In this document: piece by piece, positions 1-6,694 of the stretch
How positions within the stretch are numbered: position 1 is the first letter of the stretch
Layout: the number at the start of each line of letters is the position of its first letter
Source: an uncultured euryarchaeote
GTDB lineage: Archaea; Thermoplasmatota; Poseidoniia; Poseidoniales; Poseidoniaceae
Reading direction: 5' to 3'
Length of the DNA stretch: 14,612 nucleotides
Assembly (NCBI GenBank): GCA_937892665.1
Contig: CALBJF010000164.1
Span: 1 to 14,612, forward strand
The notes under the pieces: model-generated
Seen by the model: only the letters and a program-made list of their open reading frames with translations
What the model was told of the DNA's origin: nothing
The model's database searches: none
Translations under genes and position numbers: made by a program

Positions 1-2
1 CT

Positions 3-812
3 GTAGGAAAAAGACGTTTTCGAATTGCTTGGAATCGAATGCGAACAGTTCGCAAAGAACTTAGAAATGCAGCAAAGAGCGGACACAGCTTCGAGCGAAT
101 TGTTTCAGTAGGGGCGCCTCTTGAGTTACGAGTTGCAAAGAAGCTTGGTATTCCAAAACGATGGTACATTTCCGATACAGAGGTTAATCATTTAGCTCAT
201 AAATTAGCAAAGAATGCTGCTACAGATGCTATTTTTCCAATTCATTGGGATGAATCCATCGATGGCGGATGGCTAAAAAAATTCACTCAAAAGAAGGTGA
301 ATTTCCATCGATTAGATGGACTTCATGGTCATGTGCACTTACGGCCACAACTCCGGCCAGTTCAGGTTCAAGATCCTCCTTCGTTTGTTGTGCGACGATT
401 ACAGGGTGATGGGATTCATGATTCAGATGAGGTTCTTGAGATTCCTCACCAAATCCTTGAAGGGATTGAGATTACTTATGCTGATGAATCCAAGTATACA
501 GGCGATCCTTGGCAATTCATCACAATGTTATCGCAACATAATGCAGTCATAACTCAGTCAGTTACTGTTGCAAGTGAGTCAGTCTTGATGGGGATTCCTA
601 CTCTTTTGGTGAGTAATGCGAAGCGTGGTTTTCTCGAACGGCTTGAGTCTGATGGGTATCCATTGTTTCGTTTAACATCACAATCGGATGTTGAAGAAAT
701 CCAAGCTCAATTCTTAGCTGGTTTGTTTCTCACTGAAGCATTGGATATGCCAGAATGGCCAGATGCCCAACAACAATTTGCTGATTTTATTGGTTCTGAA
801 TTGATTGATTGA
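3..812 (+). CDS. DUF354-family, GT-B-like glycosyltransferase-type protein (5' partial)
   Basis: The frame is open from the window edge, with 12 sense codons before the first ATG at 39, so the true start lies outside and 269 residues are visible. The sequence resembles the DUF354 family of archaeal and bacterial proteins, which are related to GT-B glycosyltransferases such as UDP-GlcNAc 2-epimerase/MurG-like enzymes. The segment ERIVSVGAPLELRVAKKLGIP fits the second half of the N-terminal Rossmann lobe. VITQSVTVASESVLMGIPT, about 90 residues from the C-terminus, fits the family's nucleotide-sugar-binding region, where other members read roughly GGGTMAREAALLGTP. Here the glycines are replaced by SV, which is unusual. 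Substrate and product are unknown; surface glycan synthesis is a guess. The gene ends tail to tail with the Nudix gene, and the two coding regions overlap by 26 bp. Family assignment is by eye and fairly confident. Confidence 0.65.
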   Translation, partial: VGKRRFRIAWNRMRTVRKELRNAAKSGHSFERIVSVGAPLELRVAKKLGIPKRWYISDTEVNHLAHKLAKNAATDAIFPIHWDESIDGGWLKKFTQKKVNFHRLDGLHGHVHLRPQLRPVQVQDPPSFVVRRLQGDGIHDSDEVLEIPHQILEGIEITYADESKYTGDPWQFITMLSQHNAVITQSVTVASESVLMGIPTLLVSNAKRGFLERLESDGYPLFRLTSQSDVEEIQAQFLAGLFLTEALDMPEWPDAQQQFADFIGSELID

Positions 813-1227
813 GCCAAGTTTCAACGATTTCACCATGGTCTCCTGCCAGAACAAGTCTACCTTCAAGGATGTCTGCAATAGGCCAGAAACGAGCATCTGA
901 TGCATCATCACCACCAACTGGTTCACCTGTTGCTTCAACTTCATAGACGATGCTTACAATGTGCTTACGAGGATCACGCTCAGGCTCTCCCATGACCATG
1001 AGCAGAATCGGATTGATCCCGTCAAGATTTGCTTCTTCCTTCAATTCTCTGAGGACTGCATCTTGTGGGCGCTCGCCTTGGTCAACGAATCCTCCCGGGA
1101 GTACCCAAGAACCTACAGATGGTGGGAATTTTCTCTGAACTAACAAAATCTCATCGCCTCTTCGAACACAAGCATCAACTGCAAGTGCAGGATTGAGGTA
1201 GCCGAGACAAGTGTCGCACTGTATCAT
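787..1227 (-). CDS. Nudix hydrolase with N-terminal CxxC
   Basis: This 146-aa protein carries a clear Nudix box: G46, E52, R60-E61, E64-E65. The glycine near the end of the consensus GX5EX7REUXEEXGU is replaced by Asn67. The family cleaves nucleoside diphosphates linked to another group (NDP-sugars, ADP-ribose, dinucleotides, oxidised nucleotides) using metal ions bound by the box glutamates. The substrate cannot be read here. Residues 4-7 (CDTC) look like a remnant of the zinc ribbon that precedes the Nudix domain in NudC-like and some archaeal members, but only one CxxC is present. I chose the ATG at 1227 over in-frame TTG 1239 and GTG 1236 because a GGTGAG ribosome-binding site lies just upstream, inside the last codons of uppS. 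Only 1 nt separates it from the uppS stop, suggesting translational coupling. Confidence 0.88.
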   Translation of the reverse strand: MIQCDTCLGYLNPALAVDACVRRGDEILLVQRKFPPSVGSWVLPGGFVDQGERPQDAVLRELKEEANLDGINPILLMVMGEPERDPRKHIVSIVYEVEATGEPVGGDDASDARFWPIADILEGRLVLAGDHGEIVETWLNQSIQNQ

Positions 1228-1228
1228 T

Positions 1229-2008
1229 TCACTCACCAAATCTACGCTTTCGCATCTGGTATGTTTGTACTGCCTTTAGCAAATCCTTCTTCTTGAATGA
1301 TGGCCAAAACACATCAGTAAAATACAATTCTGAATAAGCCATTTGCCAAAGAAGGAAGTTACTAATCCGCTCCTCTCCACTTGTTCGAATGACTAAATCC
1401 GGATCAGGCATCTCTGCAGTATAGAGGTGTTCAGAAACAGTCTCTTGAGTAATTGATTCAAGAGGAAGAGTTCCCTCAGCATGAAGTACAGCAATATTTT
1501 GAATCGCTCGTATCATTTCCTCTCGAGCACCATAGGCAAGACAGACAGTGAACACAAAATCTTGGTAATCTTTGGTTACTGATTCAGCGTAATCAATCGC
1601 ATCATTCACATCTTTTGGGAGAAGATCGCGATGTCCAATAATTTGAACGCGGACATTGTTTTCATGAATTCGCGGATCATCAGCAATCGATTTGAGGCCA
1701 TCGATGTAGAGTTTGAACAACGTCTTCAATTCTTTTTCTGGACGATTTAGGTTCTCAGTGGACAAAGCATAGACTGTAAACCAAGGAATTCCAAGTTCAA
1801 GAACCCAATCCAGTACTGCCTCAAGGCGTTGCTTTCCGATTCGATGGCCGACGTGTGCGGCAAGGTTTGATCTCCAAGCAAAGCGCCTATTCCCATCCAT
1901 GATGATGGCAAGATGCTTTGGTTGAATGTCATGTTCCATGACTTCGCGAAACAGTTTTGCTTCGACCGCTTGGCCGAGAACATCCCCCATTTTTTCGCTA
2001 ATTCCCAT
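1229..2008 (-). CDS. uppS: Cis-prenyltransferase (polyprenyl diphosphate synthase, UppS family)
   Basis: This 259-aa protein matches the UppS/cis-prenyltransferase family over its full length. It adds isopentenyl diphosphate units in cis to an allylic diphosphate to make the long polyprenyl chain. In archaea the resulting dolichol-type phosphate carries sugars for N-glycosylation and surface glycans. IMDGNRR near residue 35 holds the catalytic aspartate (D38). ALSTENLNRP (81-90) and RTSGEERISNFLLWQ (208-222) are the other family signatures, and the C-terminal MRKRRFG resembles the end of bacterial UppS. A short N-terminal extension precedes the core. The ATG at 2008 has no good Shine-Dalgarno; an in-frame ATG at 1990 is the alternative start. 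The Nudix gene follows 1 nt after the stop, so the two probably form an operon. The gene diverges from the 391-aa gene across 81 bp. Confidence 0.95.
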   Translation of the reverse strand: MGISEKMGDVLGQAVEAKLFREVMEHDIQPKHLAIIMDGNRRFAWRSNLAAHVGHRIGKQRLEAVLDWVLELGIPWFTVYALSTENLNRPEKELKTLFKLYIDGLKSIADDPRIHENNVRVQIIGHRDLLPKDVNDAIDYAESVTKDYQDFVFTVCLAYGAREEMIRAIQNIAVLHAEGTLPLESITQETVSEHLYTAEMPDPDLVIRTSGEERISNFLLWQMAYSELYFTDVFWPSFKKKDLLKAVQTYQMRKRRFGE

Positions 2009-2078
2009 GGCCGTCCCGTTTCTTCCAATTCGTTCTCTTCTTTCATTGCATCCCTCTTGTCACAAAGACACATTGAAT

Positions 2079-2084
2079 GGTGAG
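2079..2084 (+). promoter_or_regulatory. Ribosome-binding site GGTGAG
   Basis: GGTGAG lies 5 nt upstream of the ATG at 2090 and matches the archaeal 16S 3' end (GGAGGTGA complement). It selects this start over the in-frame ATG at residue 5. Confidence 0.7.
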
Positions 2085-2089
2085 TTCTC

Positions 2090-3265
2090 ATGTGGCTGGG
2101 CATGGAGGAAGCATCATGGTGGCCACGCGGCCTTGCTCGTGGTTCGATGGACGATGCTCTTTCAAATCGAGAACTAATGACCAAATGGGGCACACTGGAT
2201 TGTTTCGATGTTACGAAGACGTTGGATGCTTCTTGGTGGAATGAGCAAGAAGATGGATGCTGGGGAACGTTCTCAGAGTTAAATATTGAATCAGTGAAAC
2301 AAATTCAACAGCATGGAAATCTCACATTATTGCAACTTGATGATGCTTATTCTGCTCTTGTATATTCAATTCCAACAAGTGATTCAGCATCGATGTTAGC
2401 TCGAAAGTCAGCATGGGCTAAGGCCTTGAAATCCTCATCAATTCTCTTACCAGTGGCGGGAATGACGCTCAACGGGAACGATGCAATAGTCGTCTTTCCA
2501 TATTTTGAATTGACATATGACGCCGACATGAAGTGGATTTCAACAGAGCTTGGAAAAGCACAATCTTCGCTTGAACCGTTTTCAACTCCGAACGATCAGA
2601 ACCGTTGGAATCAACGATTGAAATCTGTTGAAGATGCTCTACGACCAAACACATTGTGGAGAGCTCCGCACACCAAGCATACAGTCGGTCTTCCAGCACT
2701 TCGAATACATCCTTCTTGGATTGGACAAGCAGAGGGAAAAAGAGTCCTCATTCCTATGAATCAACGTGTAAGTGAGCGTCTCTTATGTGGTGATGAACGC
2801 CTTCCAGCTCTTGCTGAACTCATACAAATGGAAGGCCGTTGGGTTGAGGCTCATGGATATGTTCGTAACGATATTGAAGAGATGCTCGCCTCTTGGTCAA
2901 CAGCAACTCCATCAACATGGTCAAGCAAAAAAGCACTCTCTACAGTCCTTGGTGGAGCATGGATTTGGCGTTACTATGATGTTCTCTTCTCTTATGCTGA
3001 GGCGGTACTTTATGACGATAAGAAAGGCCTTGAATCAGCGAAATCCTGGTTGAAGGATGTAACGAGATTACAAGCACATCTTGGCGTGTTACGCGTTTGG
3101 AAAAGCGGAGTTTGGGTTGGCCTTACCACAACCATTGTCGCCTATTACGCATGGCAAATTGATTCAATGACGCCTTCATTTGCAATTGGAGTTGCTCTTG
3201 CAGGAGCTTTGCTTTCATTTGCCTCAAACAGAATGTATTGGTGGAAAGATCCCTCTCCAATTTAG
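2090..3265 (+). CDS. Unrecognised protein with C-terminal membrane hairpin
   Basis: I do not recognise this 391-aa protein. Residues 1-335 form a soluble domain rich in Trp, with no signal peptide. Two hydrophobic helices follow, roughly 338-356 and 362-380, separated by a few polar residues (QIDSMTPS). The protein ends in a short tail, so the hairpin would anchor a cytoplasmic domain to the membrane. Residues 131-142 (DAIVVFPYFELT) and 201-224 have a spacing faintly like the hinge and catalytic-loop region of aminoglycoside phosphotransferase/choline-kinase folds. The catalytic HxD and metal-binding Asp are not visible, so any kinase relation would be a degenerate one and is only a suggestion. 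The start is set by GGTGAG 5 nt upstream of the ATG. It diverges from uppS and converges on the MscS gene with 44 bp between stops. Full length and coding-like composition support a real gene. Confidence 0.8.
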   Translation: MWLGMEEASWWPRGLARGSMDDALSNRELMTKWGTLDCFDVTKTLDASWWNEQEDGCWGTFSELNIESVKQIQQHGNLTLLQLDDAYSALVYSIPTSDSASMLARKSAWAKALKSSSILLPVAGMTLNGNDAIVVFPYFELTYDADMKWISTELGKAQSSLEPFSTPNDQNRWNQRLKSVEDALRPNTLWRAPHTKHTVGLPALRIHPSWIGQAEGKRVLIPMNQRVSERLLCGDERLPALAELIQMEGRWVEAHGYVRNDIEEMLASWSTATPSTWSSKKALSTVLGGAWIWRYYDVLFSYAEAVLYDDKKGLESAKSWLKDVTRLQAHLGVLRVWKSGVWVGLTTTIVAYYAWQIDSMTPSFAIGVALAGALLSFASNRMYWWKDPSPI

Positions 3266-3309
3266 CATAAAGTTGATTCCACAAGAAGCGTATCTTGAGA
3301 AATAAATCT

Positions 3310-4404
3310 TCAACGCTGTTGCCGAATTCTTCCATCATAGAAGGATAAGTTCAGTTCCTTGGCGAGTTCCATTGTCCCTAGTATGAGTTCTTCTCTTGCA
3401 GAGCGTTCTGCAAGCGATGAAGAAACGTTCCAGTAAAGGTTGAGTCCAATGTCAATCGATTGAGCTGAGATCGTATTAATGCTGCACCAGGATGAATCTT
3501 CCTTTGTTGTTGATTCATGATTCTGAATAAGTTCGAGTGTACGGTTACAGAACGCTTCAACATCGCTTGGATCAGAATTGATATCGAGGTGAATCATTGA
3601 TTGCCAACGTCGCCAACGTCGCTTACCCCAGTTTTCAACAGGTGTGCTGACAAGATTTGCATTTGGAATGGTGATGATGGTATCAACTGAAGTTCGCACA
3701 AGTGTTGTTCGAAGATTGATTTCAATGACTTCACCTTCTGAAGAGCCGATGATGACCCAATCTCCAACCTTGAATGGACGATCAAGTAGAACAGTAATTG
3801 CTCCAAAGAAGTTTGAGATTGTGTCTTTTGCTGCAAGAGCAAGAGCCAGTCCAGTGATACCTAATCCTGCAAGGAGGGATGTTAACTGGAAGCCAAGAGC
3901 ATCGGCGATAAAGACCGAACCAACAAAAGCAATAACAAAGCGAAGCGTACTTTCTAATGCAGAAATAAGGGTCTTTTCTGTCCCGTCAAGTTCACCATCT
4001 TTGTCGAAGAATTTCACCACATCGTAGACGAGAGAGACCAAACGGAATGCCCAGACGACGACAAAGAATACGAGCAAGAATTGCAACACATCAGGCAAGT
4101 ATTCGAGCCAAGAAGGGATGACAATGTTTGCATTATCGGAGCGTTCATCCCACAAGATTGAACAGAAGATGAATGCGAAAACCGATGCTGCTGCAGTTCC
4201 GAGTGCAGAATCTCCTTTCTTGACGGTCTTTTTTCGTATTTCATCGTTTGAAATAATCACACTGACAAAGCGATGCGAGAGCGTACTTACCAGAAACCGA
4301 ACGAGTAATGAAACGATGAATATTGATGCTAAAACGATGAGTGTCGACTCTGAAAAGCCCCACATCTTGTCGCTTGAATAGGTGATATTGTCGTATAGGC
4401 CCAT
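3310..4404 (-). CDS. mscS: MscS-family mechanosensitive channel
   Basis: A 364-aa small-conductance mechanosensitive channel that would open under membrane tension and release solutes during osmotic downshock. Hydrophobic helices lie near residues 20-42, 68-85, 105-130 and 153-172. The pore-lining TM3 follows at about 173-204, with the Gly/Ala-packed pattern SLLAGLGITGLALALAAKDT typical of the family. The beta domain follows at 208-259 (RPFKVGDWV... TIPNANL... ENW). The mixed alpha/beta C-terminal cytoplasmic domain then runs to the end. Extra helices before TM3 make it larger than the 286-aa E. coli MscS, as in many archaeal members. Directly after the beta domain is KRRWRRWQ, encoded by a short tandem DNA repeat. 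The ATG at 4404 follows a purine-rich GGAAAGGG. The gene diverges from the carboxypeptidase across 101 bp. The gene symbol is used in the family sense. Confidence 0.93.
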   Translation of the reverse strand: MGLYDNITYSSDKMWGFSESTLIVLASIFIVSLLVRFLVSTLSHRFVSVIISNDEIRKKTVKKGDSALGTAAASVFAFIFCSILWDERSDNANIVIPSWLEYLPDVLQFLLVFFVVVWAFRLVSLVYDVVKFFDKDGELDGTEKTLISALESTLRFVIAFVGSVFIADALGFQLTSLLAGLGITGLALALAAKDTISNFFGAITVLLDRPFKVGDWVIIGSSEGEVIEINLRTTLVRTSVDTIITIPNANLVSTPVENWGKRRWRRWQSMIHLDINSDPSDVEAFCNRTLELIQNHESTTKEDSSWCSINTISAQSIDIGLNLYWNVSSSLAERSAREELILGTMELAKELNLSFYDGRIRQQR

Positions 4405-4491
4405 GCCCTTTCCTGCACCTTCGTCTTCAAGTTCTTTTCCCTCTTCAACAAAATCGAGGATTCGACGGTTTCAAGTGTGGGGAACAGTTGG

Positions 4492-4496
4492 GGTGA
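4492..4496 (+). promoter_or_regulatory. Ribosome-binding site GGTGA
   Basis: GGTGA lies 9 nt upstream of the ATG at 4506 of the carboxypeptidase gene and supports that start. No clear TATA box was found in the 4405-4505 divergent spacer. Confidence 0.6.
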
Positions 4497-4505
4497 GTTG
4501 ATAGC

Positions 4506-6683
4506 ATGCCAATTGAAAAGTCCCCTCGGCAAACAAGCATCGTAGCATTTGGGTTGTTGGTTCTACCTTTGTTACTCTCAATGCTTTCCCCAGTCATCGC
4601 TTCGACGGTGAATGTACAACAAGATGCTACTGAAAATACTCCCGAAAGCACCTGGTCAGAGGACTATGTCAACGACATTTTTCCTTGGGCATCTGAAGGA
4701 GAGCGCATTCTTCAATTCAAGGAATATCACAGTTATGAAACAATGAAGTTGCGTATGCAACAATTGACCGAGCAAAATCCTGACATTTTTGAATTCCACG
4801 AAGGAATGAATGGAGGTGTCAATGCTCGTGGCGAAACAGTCACTGCAAATGCATACGAGGGCTGGTATTACGGTCACGCATCACCTTGGTTGAAAATTAC
4901 TGGCGACGTTCAAGGTGGCGAGTACAACGAATTTGTTGGAGATAATGGAAATTATGAAGATCGCCGCGACGTTATGATCGTAGGAAACCATCACGCACGA
5001 GAATGGATGTCATACACAGTCGCTATCATGCAAATGGAAGTCATAGCATTCTCTTACAACAATATCGGATACGACAATGACGGAGACGGCTTGGTTGATG
5101 AGGACCCATGGGGAGACGCCAACAATGATGGTATTCTTGACGACGATGGGGACTGCCTCGCACTCAAATCAGATCTCCAAGATTCAAATGGTGATGGAAC
5201 TGCATGCGGCCCTGGAGATCATGGTGTCGATGAAGACTATTCTGAACAATTCATTACCGATCTTGTGAACACCCGTGAAATTTACCTTATTCCAATGCTC
5301 AATGTCGATGGCAACATCTACGACCGTGAAGTATTCTGTCCAGCACCTGCTTGGGAATCATGTCCAAGCGGTGGATGGAGAAAGAACCTCAGAGACAACA
5401 CATTCACTGGTGTAACACCTCTTCCCGATTTGCAAGAAAAGGTTGACGAGGATTGCGATGGCGTAGATCTCAATCGTAATTACCAATTTGAATGGGGCGC
5501 TCCACTAGGCGCAACAGGTCCTCTAATTCCAGGCACATGTACGCCAGCAGAAGGAGAATTGGACGGTTCCAACAACGATGTCTACAACGGACCAGTTGAC
5601 GATACCGACAATGATGGAGACGGTCAAATCAACGAAGATCACGTCGATGGAAAGGACGATGATGCAGACGGTGTAACCGACGAAGATTGGTGGGGAGGCA
5701 ACTCTGAACCTGAGACTAAATTCATTCAAGACCTTACAGAAATGAACGACGATGTTGGTGACGGTTCGAGTGAATTCAAAGCAACGTTAACACACCACTC
5801 CTACTCTGAACTCATCCTCTATCCATGGGGTCACTGCACAGGGTGTGAAAGCCCTGATCACGAGCAACTGAAGTATCATGGTGCTCAAATGGCGGAAATG
5901 ACTCAATACACAAACATGCAATCTTCTGACCTTTACCCAACCTCTGGGGATTTCTGTGACTGGCATTACGGTGTCCACGGCTCTTATTGTTACACGTCTG
6001 AGATTGGAACTGCCTTCCATCAACACGAGGACGATATCGATCACATCGCCGTCCGAAATCTCGGAACAGGCTTTTACATGGCCGAAATCGCTGATAATCC
6101 ACGTGAACGTGCAGACCTCGAAATGGCAAACATCTCTCAACAAAATTACCTCGTAGCCGGAGATAAAGTTGACATTCCAGCAGAAGGTGATATTCCAGTC
6201 GATTTGTGTGTCTCAAAACAATTCCCTTACAGCGAATCCAACACCAAGATTGAATGGCGTACTGTCAAGCCAAGCCGCTTACAAAGCGATTATGGTTCTC
6301 GAGAATGGGCGACTACGCCTTGGGAGTCTGTTTCGGTCATGGTAGTCGATGATGAATCATGTCCATTGCCGGATGGAAATGGTACTATTTTACGAGGCAT
6401 GATACCGATTTCTGAAACTACGACTGGAAAGCTGCATTACAAAGCCTCAGTGTACACGCTTGGAGGTTCTGATTTCATTCAATATCCTGCAGATGGCGCT
6501 TATTACGAACTCGATTTAACGTATCGTGAAGCTTATGGGTCGCTGTTTGGTTCTCTTGTTCTCTTTACAATTGTAGCAGGAACAATCTGGGGTAGTCTCG
6601 GTGTCTGTTTACGAATTATGCTTTCTGATCAAGAAGAGAGTATCTATGAGGCTTCCGCAGTCTTAGAAGCCGAGGCGGTATAG
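4506..6683 (+). CDS. Secreted, membrane-anchored M14 zinc carboxypeptidase with Asp-rich inserts
   Basis: A 725-aa metallocarboxypeptidase of the M14 (carboxypeptidase A) family that would remove C-terminal amino acids from peptides outside the cell. A signal peptide covers residues 1-33. Zinc ligands are H163 and E166 (HARE) and H431 (HSYS). Substrate carboxylate binding uses R292 and N323-R324 (DLNRN). Y477 and catalytic E499 are 22 residues apart, exactly as Y248 and E270 in bovine carboxypeptidase A. The position matching the specificity residue I255 of that enzyme is C484, so the substrate preference is unclear. Two Asp/Gly-rich inserts (about 189-236 and 359-397), with repeated DxDxDG loops like thrombospondin type-3 or EF-hand calcium sites, interrupt the catalytic domain. 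Many cysteines suggest disulfides. A single helix at about 677-704 and a short acidic tail anchor it to the membrane. It is the first gene of a three-gene operon. The family is certain; the substrate is not. Confidence 0.95.
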   Translation: MPIEKSPRQTSIVAFGLLVLPLLLSMLSPVIASTVNVQQDATENTPESTWSEDYVNDIFPWASEGERILQFKEYHSYETMKLRMQQLTEQNPDIFEFHEGMNGGVNARGETVTANAYEGWYYGHASPWLKITGDVQGGEYNEFVGDNGNYEDRRDVMIVGNHHAREWMSYTVAIMQMEVIAFSYNNIGYDNDGDGLVDEDPWGDANNDGILDDDGDCLALKSDLQDSNGDGTACGPGDHGVDEDYSEQFITDLVNTREIYLIPMLNVDGNIYDREVFCPAPAWESCPSGGWRKNLRDNTFTGVTPLPDLQEKVDEDCDGVDLNRNYQFEWGAPLGATGPLIPGTCTPAEGELDGSNNDVYNGPVDDTDNDGDGQINEDHVDGKDDDADGVTDEDWWGGNSEPETKFIQDLTEMNDDVGDGSSEFKATLTHHSYSELILYPWGHCTGCESPDHEQLKYHGAQMAEMTQYTNMQSSDLYPTSGDFCDWHYGVHGSYCYTSEIGTAFHQHEDDIDHIAVRNLGTGFYMAEIADNPRERADLEMANISQQNYLVAGDKVDIPAEGDIPVDLCVSKQFPYSESNTKIEWRTVKPSRLQSDYGSREWATTPWESVSVMVVDDESCPLPDGNGTILRGMIPISETTTGKLHYKASVYTLGGSDFIQYPADGAYYELDLTYREAYGSLFGSLVLFTIVAGTIWGSLGVCLRIMLSDQEESIYEASAVLEAEAV
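5070..5213 (+). other. First Asp-rich calcium-binding-like insert in the M14 peptidase
   Basis: Residues about 189-236 contain repeated D-x-D-G-D-G and D-x-N-x-D-G loops, such as DNDGDGLVDED and DANNDGILDDDGD. The insert sits between the first zinc-ligand pair (H163/E166) and the substrate-binding arginine. Its two cysteines (C217, C234) could form a disulfide. The loop spacing resembles calcium-binding thrombospondin type-3 or dockerin repeats. Confidence 0.7.
5580..5696 (+). other. Second Asp-rich calcium-binding-like insert in the M14 peptidase
   Basis: Residues about 359-397 repeat the acidic loop pattern (DDTDNDGDGQINED, DGKDDDADGVTDED). The insert lies between the N323-R324 substrate-binding site and the third zinc ligand H431. 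Its similarity to the first insert suggests the same module was inserted or duplicated. Confidence 0.7.
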
Positions 6684-6687
6684 GAGG
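6683..6687 (+). promoter_or_regulatory. Ribosome-binding site GGAGG overlapping the upstream stop
   Basis: GGAGG begins on the last base of the peptidase TAG stop and lies 7 nt before the ATG at 6695. It favours that ATG over the in-frame TTG at 6692 and implies translational coupling of the two genes. Confidence 0.75.
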
Positions 6688-6694
6688 CGATTTG

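Noticed and set aside
787..2008. A glycan-synthesis cluster formed by the DUF354, Nudix and UppS genes
   Set aside because: The DUF354 gene is on the opposite strand and partial, the Nudix substrate is unknown, and no other glycosylation gene is present; only the UppS-Nudix coupling is supported.
1747..2193. 148-aa open frame on the minus strand overlapping the start of uppS and the divergent spacer
   Set aside because: It is out of frame with uppS, overlaps two well-supported genes and shows no family resemblance; it is a shadow of coding sequence.
3266..3309. Bidirectional terminator between the convergent 391-aa and MscS genes
   Set aside because: Only a weak interrupted inverted similarity (GTTGATT and AATCTTCAAC) was found, with no T-runs, so no terminator is called.
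5070..5696. Acidic repeat region as a DNA tandem repeat or CRISPR-like array
   Set aside because: Similarity is only at protein level (DxDxDG loops with varied codons); there is no regular DNA repeat-spacer pattern. No CRISPR array was seen anywhere in the window.
5812..6216. 134-aa open frame antisense to the carboxypeptidase
   Set aside because: The plus strand carries a complete M14 catalytic domain here; the antisense frame is rich in Arg, Cys and His with no plausible motif.
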